Origin: Actinomycetospora sp. NBRC 106378
Lineage (GTDB): Bacteria; Actinomycetota; Actinomycetes; Mycobacteriales; Pseudonocardiaceae
Reading direction: 5' to 3'
Assembly (NCBI RefSeq): GCF_030269685.1
Contig: NZ_BSTT01000006.1
Location: 1-64,000 of the forward strand
DNA: 64,000 nucleotides
The first letter of the stretch is position 1. Each line of letters opens with the position of its first letter. Of this stretch, positions 32,118 to 40,251 are shown piece after piece. The position numbers and the translations under genes are program-made. Under the pieces are notes generated by a model. That model was not told the origin of the DNA, did no database searches, and saw only the letters and a list, made by a program, of their open reading frames with translations.

Positions 32118-32507
32118 GCTCGCCGGCCTCCGCCGGAGACCGACGGAGGCACACGCCGGCCTCCTACCTCATCGACCGCCTCGTGCCGATCCTGCTCGGG
32201 CGCCGCTTCCACACCGACCGCCTGGAGGCCTTCCTCCACGTCGACGATCCGACCGGGACCAGCCCCGACGGACACGGCGGAGTCGGCTCCCAGGACTGGT
32301 CCTGCCTGCGGGATCCACTCGCTGCCGACGCTCCCCCGAGCCACACAAGGACCACGGCCGCGAGGTGCGGACGTGAGGTGCCGACGCCACCCTGACCGTC
32401 CCGGTGATCGCATGTTGGCGTCCTCCTTCGCCGTGAGAACCGGTCTCCGCTGACCTGGCGATCGCAGGCGTGTGCCGGCGAGGCTCCGCTGTCTCGTTGC
32501 CCCTGCC
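32118..32507. other. 390 bp without a supported gene
   Basis: On the plus strand around 32155-32260 a stretch reads ASYLIDRLVPILLGRRFHTD, which has protein-like composition but no start codon or ribosome binding site, and its frame then becomes low-complexity. It may be a remnant. Nothing else is visible; the region also holds the convergent ends of family A copy 1 and the next hydrolase. Confidence 0.4.
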
Positions 32508-33368
32508 TCATTCGTCGAGGAAGGCGAGGACTTCCTGGGCGAACACCACGGGCTCCTGGAACAGGAAGCCGTGGTTGGCGTCGCGGTAGACCGACAGCTG
32601 ACTGTTCGGGATCTCGCGGAAGAGGATCACGCTGTCGGTGATCGGGAACGCGACGTCGGTGTCGCCGTTGGCGACCAGAGTGGGGTTGGGGAGGTCCTTG
32701 AGCTTCTCGAACCAGCCCTGCTCGTTGGCCCAGAAGGCGCCGATGGCCTGGATCTGGGCCTGCTTGGTCTCGGACGAGGTCTTGACCGACGAGCCGGGCT
32801 GACCGGGCTTGTCCATGCGCGCGAGACTCTCGCGGCCCTTGCGCAGGCTGGTCTCGCTGGTGGTGAAGAAGATGTAGAGGATGTCGTCGTCCACGTAGCT
32901 GGGCTTCGCGGCGACGTCGAGCCAGTGTGCAGGTGAGGGCGCGGACTCCGGATTACCGGGCGGGCACGTCCCGGTCAGGACGAGCCGTCGCACCAGCTCC
33001 GGGTGGCGGTGGGCGACGATCGGCGAGGTCATGCCGCCCATGCTCCAGCCCAGGAGGTCGGCCTTCCCGATGCCGAGGGCCCGGATGAACGCCGCGGCGT
33101 CGTCGGCGGCCGCCTCCAGCGAGGACGGGGTCTCGCCCTCCGAGGACCCCACGCCCCGGTTGTTGAAGATGACGACGCGGCGTCGCGCGGCGAGGGTGTC
33201 GAGGAACAGCGGGTCCCAGTCGTCCATCTCGGCGCGGAAGCGCTGCAGCAGCACCAGCGGGGGCTCGCCGGGGCGCTCGACGCCCAGCTCACGGTAGGCG
33301 AACCGGGTCCCCTCGACGTCGACGAACTGGGTCTGTGCCTCGCGGGCGCTACTGATCGTGCTCGTCAT
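32508..33368 (-). CDS. alpha/beta hydrolase
   Basis: A 286-residue alpha/beta hydrolase. The nucleophile Ser is in GWSMGGMTS (about residues 103-111), the acid Asp in ANGDTDVAFP and the His in DANHGFLFQ. ATG 33368 follows GGGAGATCGAGG. It is divergent from the TetR gene at 33473, with an inverted repeat TTACCTGAT/ATCAGGTAA between, so it is probably repressed by that regulator. The family includes chloroperoxidase-like and lactonase-like enzymes; the substrate is unknown. Confidence 0.87.
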   Translation of the reverse strand: MTSTISSAREAQTQFVDVEGTRFAYRELGVERPGEPPLVLLQRFRAEMDDWDPLFLDTLAARRRVVIFNNRGVGSSEGETPSSLEAAADDAAAFIRALGIGKADLLGWSMGGMTSPIVAHRHPELVRRLVLTGTCPPGNPESAPSPAHWLDVAAKPSYVDDDILYIFFTTSETSLRKGRESLARMDKPGQPGSSVKTSSETKQAQIQAIGAFWANEQGWFEKLKDLPNPTLVANGDTDVAFPITDSVILFREIPNSQLSVYRDANHGFLFQEPVVFAQEVLAFLDE

Positions 33369-33382
33369 CCTCGATCTCCCTT

Positions 33383-33431
33383 TTACCTGATAGACGTCAT
33401 CTAACGCCAGACCGTAACGACCATCAGGTAA
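33383..33431. promoter_or_regulatory. inverted repeat TTACCTGAT / ATCAGGTAA
   Basis: Perfect 9-bp arms at 33383-33391 and 33423-33431 with 31 bp between, in the divergent hydrolase/tetR promoter. An inner near-dyad GAT-AGACGTC-ATC (33389-33401) adjoins the left arm. They could be two TetR operators or one looped site. Confidence 0.6.
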
Positions 33432-33472
33432 CGTCGTCAACGGTCAGTCGGGATCGAAGCGGAGGGGTGCCG

Positions 33473-34045
33473 GTGAAGGTTTCGCGCGAGCAGGCCGAGA
33501 AGAACCGCGAGGTCGTGCTCACCACCGCTTCCCGGCGGTTCCGGGAGCTCGGAGTGGACGGGGCGTCCGTGGCCGGCATCTTCGCCGAGGCCGGTCTGAC
33601 CCACGGCGCCCTGTATGTGCAGTTCCCGGGCGGCAAGGAATCCCTGGCGTCCGAAGCGATCGCGCGGGCCTTCGCCGAGCGTCGCGACATCTGGGAGGAC
33701 CTCGCTTCGACCCGCGCTCCGGCGGAGGCGCTGGCGGCAATCGTGGAGAGCTACGTCTCCGCGGGACACCGGGACGAGCCGGGGGCCGGTTGCCCGACGC
33801 CGTTGATGGGCGCCGAGGCGGGCCGGCGTGGCGGCGCAGTGCGCACGGCCTACACCGACGGCGTCCGCGGCCTGCTGGACGCACTGGAGGACGTGGTGCC
33901 CGGCGAGTCCGCCGACGAGCGCCGGCGGGCCGCGCTGCGGGTCCTCTCGACGCTGGCGGGAGCCATGCTGGTCTCCCGCGCCGTCGACGATCCGACCCTG
34001 TCCGACGAGGTCCTGGCCGCAGCGCGGACCTCCCTCCCCTCCTAG
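33473..34045 (+). CDS. TetR family transcriptional regulator (AcrR-like)
   Basis: A 190-residue TetR regulator. The helix-turn-helix is REQAEKNREVVLTTASRRF, then the recognition helix region around LTHGALYVQFPGGKESL, and the C-terminal domain contains GCPTPLMGAEAGRRGG. The GTG at 33473 follows GGAGG with 7-base spacing; 33467 overlaps the site. It is divergent from a hydrolase and probably represses it. Confidence 0.87.
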   Translation: MKVSREQAEKNREVVLTTASRRFRELGVDGASVAGIFAEAGLTHGALYVQFPGGKESLASEAIARAFAERRDIWEDLASTRAPAEALAAIVESYVSAGHRDEPGAGCPTPLMGAEAGRRGGAVRTAYTDGVRGLLDALEDVVPGESADERRRAALRVLSTLAGAMLVSRAVDDPTLSDEVLAAARTSLPS

Positions 34046-34122
34046 GCGACCCGGTCGCCCTTCAGGCGCCCCTGCCGCCCGGAAGGCACCCCTCGAGTCG
34101 ACGCCAGACCGGTCGAGAGCGG

Positions 34123-34908
34123 TCAGGCTGCGGTCCATCCCCCGTCGACCGAGAGCGCGGTCCCGGTGATGAAGCTCGCGGCGTCCGAGGCGAGGTAGAG
34201 GTATCCGCCGACCATCTCCTCGGGACTGGCGACACGACCCATCGGCGTCTGGGCCACGAACAACTCCTTGATCTCGGGGACGTCGTACACGCCGCCCAGG
34301 CGGGTGTGCACCGGTCCCGGACAGAGGGCGTTGACCGTGATGCCGTGCTTGGCGTACTGCAGCGCGAGCTCGCGGGTCAGGTTCACTACCGCACCCTTCG
34401 TCGCGTTGTAGGCCGACATCGGCGCAACGGTCGAGGAGCCCACGAGACCCCAGACCGATGCGGTGTTGATGATCCGCCCGCGACCACGGGGGAACATCAC
34501 CTTCAGCGCCTCCCGGCAGCCGAAGAACACGCCATCGAGGTTGACCGACACCAGCCGACGCCAGTCCGCCGTGTCGGCCTGATGGACCGGGCCCGGAGCG
34601 GTGTCCACGGTCCCCGCATTGTTGATCATGATGTCGAGTGGTCCGAGGGATCGTTCCGAGAACGCGACGAGCTCGGCGACGTCGGACTCGTCCGACACGT
34701 CGCACCTCGTGGCCACGGCCCTGCCGCCCGCCTCGTTGATGGCGTCGACGGTCTCCTTGAGTCGGTCGACGTCGACGTCCGCGCAGCAGACATCGGCTCC
34801 CGCCGCCGAGAGCGCGATCGATGTCGCTGCTCCGATCCCACTCGCAGCGCCGGTGACGATGGCGGTCTTACCCGAGAGGTCGAACCCGGACAGGTCGCGT
34901 GCCGGCAT
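34123..34908 (-). CDS. SDR family oxidoreductase
   Basis: A 261-residue SDR with TGAASGIGAATSIAL, INNAGTVD, Ser (INTASVWG) and YNATKGAVVN, and the C-terminal SVDGGWTAA. The ATG at 34908 follows GAGGAG at a normal distance. Sixteen bases upstream is the dyad ACATGATG-N2-CATCATGT. The gene lies tail-to-tail with the TetR at 33473, but its operator looks different from that gene's, so another regulator may control it. The substrate is unknown. Confidence 0.88.
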   Translation of the reverse strand: MPARDLSGFDLSGKTAIVTGAASGIGAATSIALSAAGADVCCADVDVDRLKETVDAINEAGGRAVATRCDVSDESDVAELVAFSERSLGPLDIMINNAGTVDTAPGPVHQADTADWRRLVSVNLDGVFFGCREALKVMFPRGRGRIINTASVWGLVGSSTVAPMSAYNATKGAVVNLTRELALQYAKHGITVNALCPGPVHTRLGGVYDVPEIKELFVAQTPMGRVASPEEMVGGYLYLASDAASFITGTALSVDGGWTAA

Positions 34909-34924
34909 GGTCACTCCTCGCCAA

Positions 34925-34942
34925 ACATGATGTGCATCATGT
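34925..34942. promoter_or_regulatory. dyad ACATGATG-N2-CATCATGT
   Basis: A near-perfect 18-bp dyad with 8-bp arms, AT-rich, 17 bp upstream of the SDR start. Its position over the start region favours a repressor. The rest of 34909-35302 (about 390 bp) holds no gene. Confidence 0.6.
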
Positions 34943-35241
34943 AAAAAGGTTTAGCGTGTGCCGCGTCACGCTGTCAAGGACAGTTCGCGGAGCGAGGACC
35001 CGACGGGCCGGAGGTACACCGACGGAAGACGGCCGACCCTCGCCACCCCGGGGTGCGTTCGCTCCGGTGTCGCCACCTCGCGACCACAGGAAGCCCCACG
35101 TCCGACGACCCCCGCACGGTCGACGACCCGGCCCGCGTCCTCCCCGGGCCTCGAGCAGCGACTGCAGAGATGACTCCGGCGGCCCCCGAGTACCGGCACG
35201 TTAAGCCTGTGTGCCGATCGCACGAGACCCCTCACGTGGCT

Positions 35242-35257
35242 AGATTCCAATCTGGAA
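35242..35257. promoter_or_regulatory. overlapping dyads AGATT-N2-AATCT and TTCCA-N3-TGGAA
   Basis: AGATTCCAATCT (35242-35253) and TTCCAATCTGGAA (35245-35257) overlap in an AT-rich segment about 50 bp before the AceTr transporter gene. This is a likely operator or promoter element. Confidence 0.5.
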
Positions 35258-35302
35258 CTATTTCATTTGCCCTCGATTCTGAGTCCAGAAGTAGGAGCGA
35301 CC

Positions 35303-35980
35303 ATGAGCGCTGACGCAGCAGCCCCGCCGGTTCACGAGACCTCCTCGTCGGCGGGACCCGCGCCAGCACCCGACCCCGGCAACCCCGCCGTGCTCGGCGT
35401 TCCGTGCGCGGTGATCGGAGTGGCGTCGCTGGGCCTCTTCCTGTTCGGCTACGCGCCGAACGGCTCGGCCGGCGCCGTGGTCCCCCTCTTCCTCGCCCTC
35501 GGCGTCGGCCTCTTCATCGCCGGGCGCTGGGCGATCGGGGCAGGAGTCGCGCCTCTCGGCGGGATCTTCGGCGTGTTCGGCGGCTTCTTCTGGAGCTTCG
35601 CCCTGCTCTACACCGGGTTCGTCAACGACTGGTTCGGGACGCACCCGACGTCGATGACCGAGACGGCGTCCGCGGCGGCCCTGACCGACACCTTCAGTGT
35701 CTTCACCCTCGCCTGGGCCGTCGGCGGCGTCGTCCTCGTGCTGGCCACGCTCCGGCTCCCCCTGGCGGTGTGGTTGGTCCTGCTGTTCTCCGAACTCGTG
35801 TTCGTCTTCGTGTTCCTGGCCTTCATCACCGGCACCTTCGCCGACGGGGGCATCCTCCGCGTCCTCGCCGGGGTCTCCTGCGTCGGCGCAGTGCTCGCGG
35901 GCGGCTGGGTGTTCTACGTGGCCATGAGCTCCAGCACCGGTGGGCCCGAGATCTCCCTCGGCCCCGCCCTCGTCGGATGA
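35303..35980 (+). CDS. GPR1/FUN34/YaaH (AceTr) family acetate/succinate-type transporter
   Basis: A 225-residue protein with six predicted hydrophobic helices. The family motif NPA-x-LG is present as GNPAVLGVPCAVIG (about residues 32-45), and the aromatic cluster GGIFGVFGGFFWSFALLY follows. The family moves acetate, succinate or other small monocarboxylates with H+. The ATG at 35303 follows AGGAG. It overlaps the ABM gene downstream by its ATGA stop/start, so the two are translated together. Confidence 0.82.
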   Translation: MSADAAAPPVHETSSSAGPAPAPDPGNPAVLGVPCAVIGVASLGLFLFGYAPNGSAGAVVPLFLALGVGLFIAGRWAIGAGVAPLGGIFGVFGGFFWSFALLYTGFVNDWFGTHPTSMTETASAAALTDTFSVFTLAWAVGGVVLVLATLRLPLAVWLVLLFSELVFVFVFLAFITGTFADGGILRVLAGVSCVGAVLAGGWVFYVAMSSSTGGPEISLGPALVG

Positions 35981-36336
35981 CCTCGACCGACCGGGATCGG
36001 CCCACGAGAATCGGGCGCTTCGTCCGGATGCGCGCCAGACCCGGGCGCGGTGACGACGTCCAGGGCCTCCTCCTCCGCGTGACCGAGACCCTGAACCTCG
36101 TGCCGGGGTGTGAGCTCTATGTCGTGCACCGCTCGGCGACCGAGCCCGACACGGTGTGGGTGAGCGAGTGCTGGGCGGACCAGCAGGCCCTGGAAGCGTC
36201 GCTCGGAGCCTCGCCGCCCGAAGGCGTCGACGCGGTGCATCCCGGGGACGTACTCGCACTGCTCGCCGGGCCGCCGGAGATCATCGCCGTCACCCCCGTC
36301 GGAGGGGTCGGGCTGGCACCCGTCGAGCAGGGCTGA
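35977..36336 (+). CDS. ABM-domain protein (putative quinol monooxygenase)
   Basis: A 119-residue ABM-fold protein. It begins RIGRFVRMRARPGRGDDVQGLL, then GCELYVVHRSATEPDTVWVSECWADQQALEASL, which is the pattern of YgiN-like quinol monooxygenases and related peroxide/quinone-handling enzymes. It starts inside the stop of the transporter gene (ATGA). A transporter-linked oxidoreductase for a small aromatic or keto acid is a reasonable inference. Confidence 0.78.
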   Translation: MTSTDRDRPTRIGRFVRMRARPGRGDDVQGLLLRVTETLNLVPGCELYVVHRSATEPDTVWVSECWADQQALEASLGASPPEGVDAVHPGDVLALLAGPPEIIAVTPVGGVGLAPVEQG

Positions 36337-36442
36337 TGCGCACCGGCCGACCCGGGTCGCCTGTCCCCCGCCTGCCGGTCGCCGGGCCGGAGTGGGCCGA
36401 GTACGCCGCTCCGCGCCGTGGCCGGGCCCCACTCCGTCGTCG

Positions 36443-37159
36443 ATGATCGCGGGTGTGGAGCCCGATGCCTCGCCGTCCCGGACACCGGACGATCTGCTCC
36501 TGTTCGAGCTGGGTCGCCGCGTCCTGCGCCGCGACGTGGAACGGGTCGCCGCCTTCGTCGAGGGTCTGCATGCGGGCACCCGGCACCTCGATCAGCGTCG
36601 TCATGCCGTGTTCGCCGACCTGGTCGAGGAGCTCTGCGACGACCTCGTCGGCGAGCTCGGGTTCGAGGACGCGCTGGTGTGGCCCCTGCTCGAGCACCAC
36701 GCCCCCGGCGCCCTGCCCTACCCGTCCCTGCGGCAGGAGGGAGCCGCGCTGGTCGCACTCGTCGCGGAGGCGCGACGCAGCACCCGCAGTGTGAACGCCG
36801 ACCGGGCACGACGACCCGCCGCCGTGGCCACGAGCGACGACCACCGGCGGCTCCGAGGACTGGCCACCGCCTGGCGTCAGCTCGCCGATGCTCTGGGCGC
36901 CTTCTTCGCGGCCTCCACCGGGCCCGTCGTGGAGACCGTGCACGCGCGGGTGCCCGCAGGGGACTGGAGGCGGGTGCTCGACGTGGTCCGCGAGAGCCTG
37001 CCCGACGCCCGCAGCGCCGGCGCACGGGTCATCGAGCTGGCGACTCCGCAGGAGGTGGAACGACTGCGCGGGCAGTTGGGGCCGCGTCCGCTGGCGGGGT
37101 GGGAGCGCCACGGACGGCGGCTTCGCGCCCGGCAGGACGACGTGTTCGGTCGCTCCTGA
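36443..37159 (+). CDS. hemerythrin-like HHE-domain protein
   Basis: A 238-residue helical protein. The first half has a His-rich four-helix pattern (LHAGTRHLDQRRHAVF, DALVWPLLEHHAPG, SDDHRRLRGL) resembling hemerythrin HHE cation-binding domains. The C-terminal half (TGPVVETVHARVPAGDWRR onward) is unassigned. The ATG at 36443 has no strong ribosome binding site and the start is uncertain. Di-iron binding is inferred from the His spacing only. Confidence 0.55.
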   Translation: MIAGVEPDASPSRTPDDLLLFELGRRVLRRDVERVAAFVEGLHAGTRHLDQRRHAVFADLVEELCDDLVGELGFEDALVWPLLEHHAPGALPYPSLRQEGAALVALVAEARRSTRSVNADRARRPAAVATSDDHRRLRGLATAWRQLADALGAFFAASTGPVVETVHARVPAGDWRRVLDVVRESLPDARSAGARVIELATPQEVERLRGQLGPRPLAGWERHGRRLRARQDDVFGRS

Positions 37160-37211
37160 TCACCGCCGGACCGATGTGGCTACCGGCTCCGGACGTCGTG
37201 TCCGGCTCGGG

Positions 37212-37361
37212 TCACCATGACGGCAGGTCGGGCCGCTCGCCCGGGCGGCGCAGACCGGGCTCGACCTCGCCGCGGGCGAGGTTCTGGGTGATCAGCGCGT
37301 TCCCACTGCCCGGGGTGTTCGCGTCGCGGCCGTTCTCGACGGCCTTCTCGGTGGTCGTCAT
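37212..37361 (-). CDS. 49-residue protein, translationally coupled to an upstream fragment
   Basis: Reads MTTTEKAVENGRDANTPGSG then NALITQNLARGEVEPGLRRP and ends DLPSW. AAGGAGG lies immediately before the ATG and overlaps the end of the upstream frame, whose stop is 2 bases away. The strong site and coding-like composition support real translation, although I do not recognise the family. Confidence 0.55.
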   Translation of the reverse strand: MTTTEKAVENGRDANTPGSGNALITQNLARGEVEPGLRRPGERPDLPSW

Positions 37362-37363
37362 GA

Positions 37364-37678
37364 TCAGGCCTCCTTCTCGGCCTCGACGGCGGCGCGCATC
37401 GTCTCGAGCCAGTACCCGTGCTGGACCGGGTAGAGGCCCTCGTCCTCGTTCTTCGCCCCGGAGGAGATGACGCCGTCCATGCCGAGCGAGGTCGCGACCT
37501 CTCCCGGGTGATGACCACCGGCTGGCGGCCGATGGTGGTGGTGCGGCTTCGACACCGCCTCCGATCGAGAAGCACCGGTACCGCGACGATCCCCGTTACT
37601 GCGATCTCGCCGATGGGACCAGCCGGTCGTGACGGGACGATGGTGCAGCACCGGGTCGGACGAGAGAGCCTCGGACAT
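37364..37678 (-). pseudogene. probable 3-prime remnant of an unrecognised gene
   Basis: The last 50 residues look like a genuine protein end (GEVATSLGMDGVISSGAKNE, then YPVQHGYWLETMRAAV and EAEKEA). Before them the frame is low-complexity and His-rich (PHHHHRPPAGGHHPG), unlike a protein N-terminus. The next leftward gene starts 2 bases past its stop, so the pair was probably co-translated. I interpret this as the surviving end of a gene cut by rearrangement next to the resorcylate locus; the family is unknown. Confidence 0.45.
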
Positions 37679-37696
37679 CGAGCTCGTCCCTGCGAT

Positions 37697-38476
37697 TCAG
37701 CGCGCGCCGAGCTCGCTCGACACCGTCGCGGTGACCGAGAGGAGAGCGGCGACGACCCGGTCGATCTCCTCGCCGGTGGCGGTCCGGGCCGGGAGTGCGA
37801 CGGCGACCACGAGTGGCAGCGAGTCGCCCGCGGTGAAGACAGGTGCGGCGATCGACGAGACGCCGGGGATCACGCCGCCGGAGGTCACGGCGTAGCCGCG
37901 GTCCCGGACCTCCTGGCCGATGCGTCCCGCCTCGTCGAGGTCGGCGTCCTCGGAGCGCAGGACCGGGTCGGTGAGCGTGGCGGGGAGGTGGGCGAGGTAG
38001 ACCCGACCGACCGACGAGGCGAGCAGGGGCATCGTCGCGCCGACGCGGACGGTGATGGGCAGCGCGTAGGCGCCGTAGTCCCAGCGCACGATCACCGGGC
38101 CGGCGTCGCCCCAGACGGCGAGGTTGACCGCGTGGCCGGTGCGGTCCCGCAGCACGGGGGCGTACTCCGAGGCGAGGCCGACCTCGTCGACCCGTCGTAA
38201 CGACTCGGCGCCGAGGCGCCGCATCGCCGGGCCCATGTCGTAGAGCCCGGAACTCGGGGACTGCGCCACGAGCCCGACCCGTCCCAGGCTGACGAGGTAA
38301 CGGTAGGCCTTGCTGACCCCCATCCCGCCCGCGGCCGCCGCGATCGCGGTGAGGCTCATCGGACCCCGCCCCTGCTCGAGAGCGGTGAGGACGGTCATCG
38401 CGATCTCGACGGACTGGATGCCCTGGCGGGCCGGGACGGCCTCGTGGTCCGGGTCCGGGACGGCTGCGGGGGCCAC
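37697..38476 (-). CDS. tsdR: IclR family regulator, TsdR-like
   Basis: A 259-residue IclR regulator: winged helix at about residues 20-85 (MTVLTALEQGRGPMSLTAIAA, GVSKAYRYL) and an effector-binding GAF-like domain from about 110. It lies next to an MFS transporter and the gamma-resorcylate operon. In Rhodococcus jostii RHA1 an IclR-type repressor, TsdR, controls the same gene set and is released by gamma-resorcylate (reported). The assignment here rests on the shared order and family, so the name is provisional. Confidence 0.72.
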   Translation of the reverse strand: MAPAAVPDPDHEAVPARQGIQSVEIAMTVLTALEQGRGPMSLTAIAAAAGGMGVSKAYRYLVSLGRVGLVAQSPSSGLYDMGPAMRRLGAESLRRVDEVGLASEYAPVLRDRTGHAVNLAVWGDAGPVIVRWDYGAYALPITVRVGATMPLLASSVGRVYLAHLPATLTDPVLRSEDADLDEAGRIGQEVRDRGYAVTSGGVIPGVSSIAAPVFTAGDSLPLVVAVALPARTATGEEIDRVVAALLSVTATVSSELGAR

Positions 38477-38523
38477 GGCGACGAGCCTAGTCGGCCGGCC
38501 GTGCCCCCCGGTGGTGTCCGTGG

Positions 38524-39798
38524 TCAGGCGATCGCCTCCGGTCGACGCGACCCGTCGTCGGGAACCGCGTCACCGATCCGCGGCTCGCGACGGGCCGCGA
38601 TCGTCGGGACGGCCGCGGCGAGGGCGGCGCCGAGGAGACCGGGCACGGCGAACAGGTAGAAGTTCCAGGCGACTCCGAGCCCGGAGGACAGGATGGCGGC
38701 GCCGAGGAGCGGGCCGGCGATGGCGCCGAGCCGCCCGACCGAGAGGGCCCAGCCGATCGCGCGTCCCCGCAGCTCGGCGGGGTAGTGGCCGACGATGAAG
38801 GCGTTGGTGAGCACCTGCGATCCGATGAAGCCCAGGCCCGCGACGAACATGAGCGCGAACAGCAGCACCAGCGGCGGGCGCAGGCTCATCACGACGAGGG
38901 CCGCGGCCCCCGCGAGGAAGGCGACGGTGACGACGGGCTTGATCCCGATCCGGTCCGCCACGCGTCCACCGGCGACCATCCCGAGACCGGCTCCGACCCA
39001 CATGGCGGCGGTCTGCAGCAGCGACGAACCGAGCGAGTAGCCGGCGGCCTGCATGATCGTCGGGAGCCACGTGGAGATCCCGAAGACCAGCAACAGCCCG
39101 CAGAACGAGACGACCCAGAACAGCAGGGTGGCACCGCGGACGCCGGGCGCGAGCAGCGGCCGCAGCCCGAGGAGGGCGCCTCGCTCGGAGGCGCCGTCGG
39201 CGGTGTGCACGGGGCTCTCGGGCAGGAGCCGGATCGCGAGGGGGACCAGGACGAGGGCCGGGACGCCGCCGATGACGTAGGTCCAGTGCCAGCTGGCCCC
39301 ACCGAGGATCGCCGCCCCGAGCAGCGGCGCGAGCAGGGCGCCCGCGGCGTAGCCGGACATCATCAGCCCGACGTCGCGGGCGCGGCGTCCGGGCGCGGAG
39401 AGGTCGGCGACGTAGGCGGTGACGGTCGGCAGGACGATGCCCAGCCCGACGCCGACGACGAATCGGGCCGCTCCGAACAGGGCGAACGAGGGTGCGGCGG
39501 CGCAGACCAGCATGGCGACCGAGAACAGGGTCGCTCCGGCGAGCAGGAGCCGCCGGCTCCCGTACCGGCGGATCGTGGCGGCGCAGACCGCCGCGCCGAC
39601 GAGCATCCCGACGGCGACGAGGGCGCCGACGGTGCCCGCGGCGGCCTTGTCGGCTCCGAGCGAACGGTCGGCGAGCAGTGACGGGACGGTGACGCCGTAG
39701 CAGGCGAGGTCGTAGCCCTCGAGGGCGGCGAACGCCGCGGCGAGGGGCAGGACGGCGCGGTGGCTGCGCTCCGCACCGGTGGGGGGCACGTGGGACAT
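38524..39798 (-). CDS. tsdT: MFS transporter of the aromatic acid:H+ symporter type, TsdT-like
   Basis: A 424-residue 12-helix permease. It starts with FAALEGYDLACYG, the aromatic acid:H+ symporter (AAHS) signature with charged residues in helix 1, and has the loop motif RRYGSRRLLLAG after helix 2. GVGLGIVLPTVTAYVADL and LPESPVH complete the family pattern. Next to an IclR gene and divergent from the resorcinol hydroxylase, it is the probable gamma-resorcylate importer. The ATG at 39798 has an AGGAG site. Confidence 0.85.
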   Translation of the reverse strand: MSHVPPTGAERSHRAVLPLAAAFAALEGYDLACYGVTVPSLLADRSLGADKAAAGTVGALVAVGMLVGAAVCAATIRRYGSRRLLLAGATLFSVAMLVCAAAPSFALFGAARFVVGVGLGIVLPTVTAYVADLSAPGRRARDVGLMMSGYAAGALLAPLLGAAILGGASWHWTYVIGGVPALVLVPLAIRLLPESPVHTADGASERGALLGLRPLLAPGVRGATLLFWVVSFCGLLLVFGISTWLPTIMQAAGYSLGSSLLQTAAMWVGAGLGMVAGGRVADRIGIKPVVTVAFLAGAAALVVMSLRPPLVLLFALMFVAGLGFIGSQVLTNAFIVGHYPAELRGRAIGWALSVGRLGAIAGPLLGAAILSSGLGVAWNFYLFAVPGLLGAALAAAVPTIAARREPRIGDAVPDDGSRRPEAIA

Positions 39799-39982
39799 GG
39801 CGGACTCCTGCGAGATGAGGGGTGGGCGGGATCAGTCGGTGGGTGCGAGGACCGGGACGCCGTCCCCGGGGCCGGCGGTCGTCCCGACGGCGGACCGCCC
39901 GCACGACTCCCCGCCGCGGGCGTCACCGTCGTCGTCGATCAAGCCCACGCTCCTTGTGAGGTTTGACACGAGCGGACAGTAG

Positions 39983-40020
39983 GTTTCACCATGAGGCAAG
40001 TCAATGCATGATGGTGAAAC
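39983..40020. promoter_or_regulatory. inverted repeat GTTTCACCAT / ATGGTGAAAC
   Basis: Perfect 10-bp arms at 39983-39992 and 40011-40020 with an 18-bp spacer, in the 453-bp gap between the transporter and hydroxylase genes. It is AT-rich. It is the best candidate operator for the IclR-type regulator, acting on both divergent units. The remainder of 39799-40251 shows no gene. Confidence 0.65.
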
Positions 40021-40251
40021 ACGGCGGGGCAGCTGGGGTGCGCACGATCGGACTCGCAGAGCACGTCGTGACGCCGATCGCCGGCATGTCGTCCCGCCCG
40101 CTCGAGGTGCTCTCCGCGCCTCGGTCGGTCCGTGACCTCGTTCAGCCCGGTCACCGCGGCGGCAGGGACTCCGGAAGCAGCCGCACACGGAGACCGCCGT
40201 CGCCGTAGCCCAGCAGCAGGCCATCTCCTGGTGCAGTCCAGAAAGGCAGCC

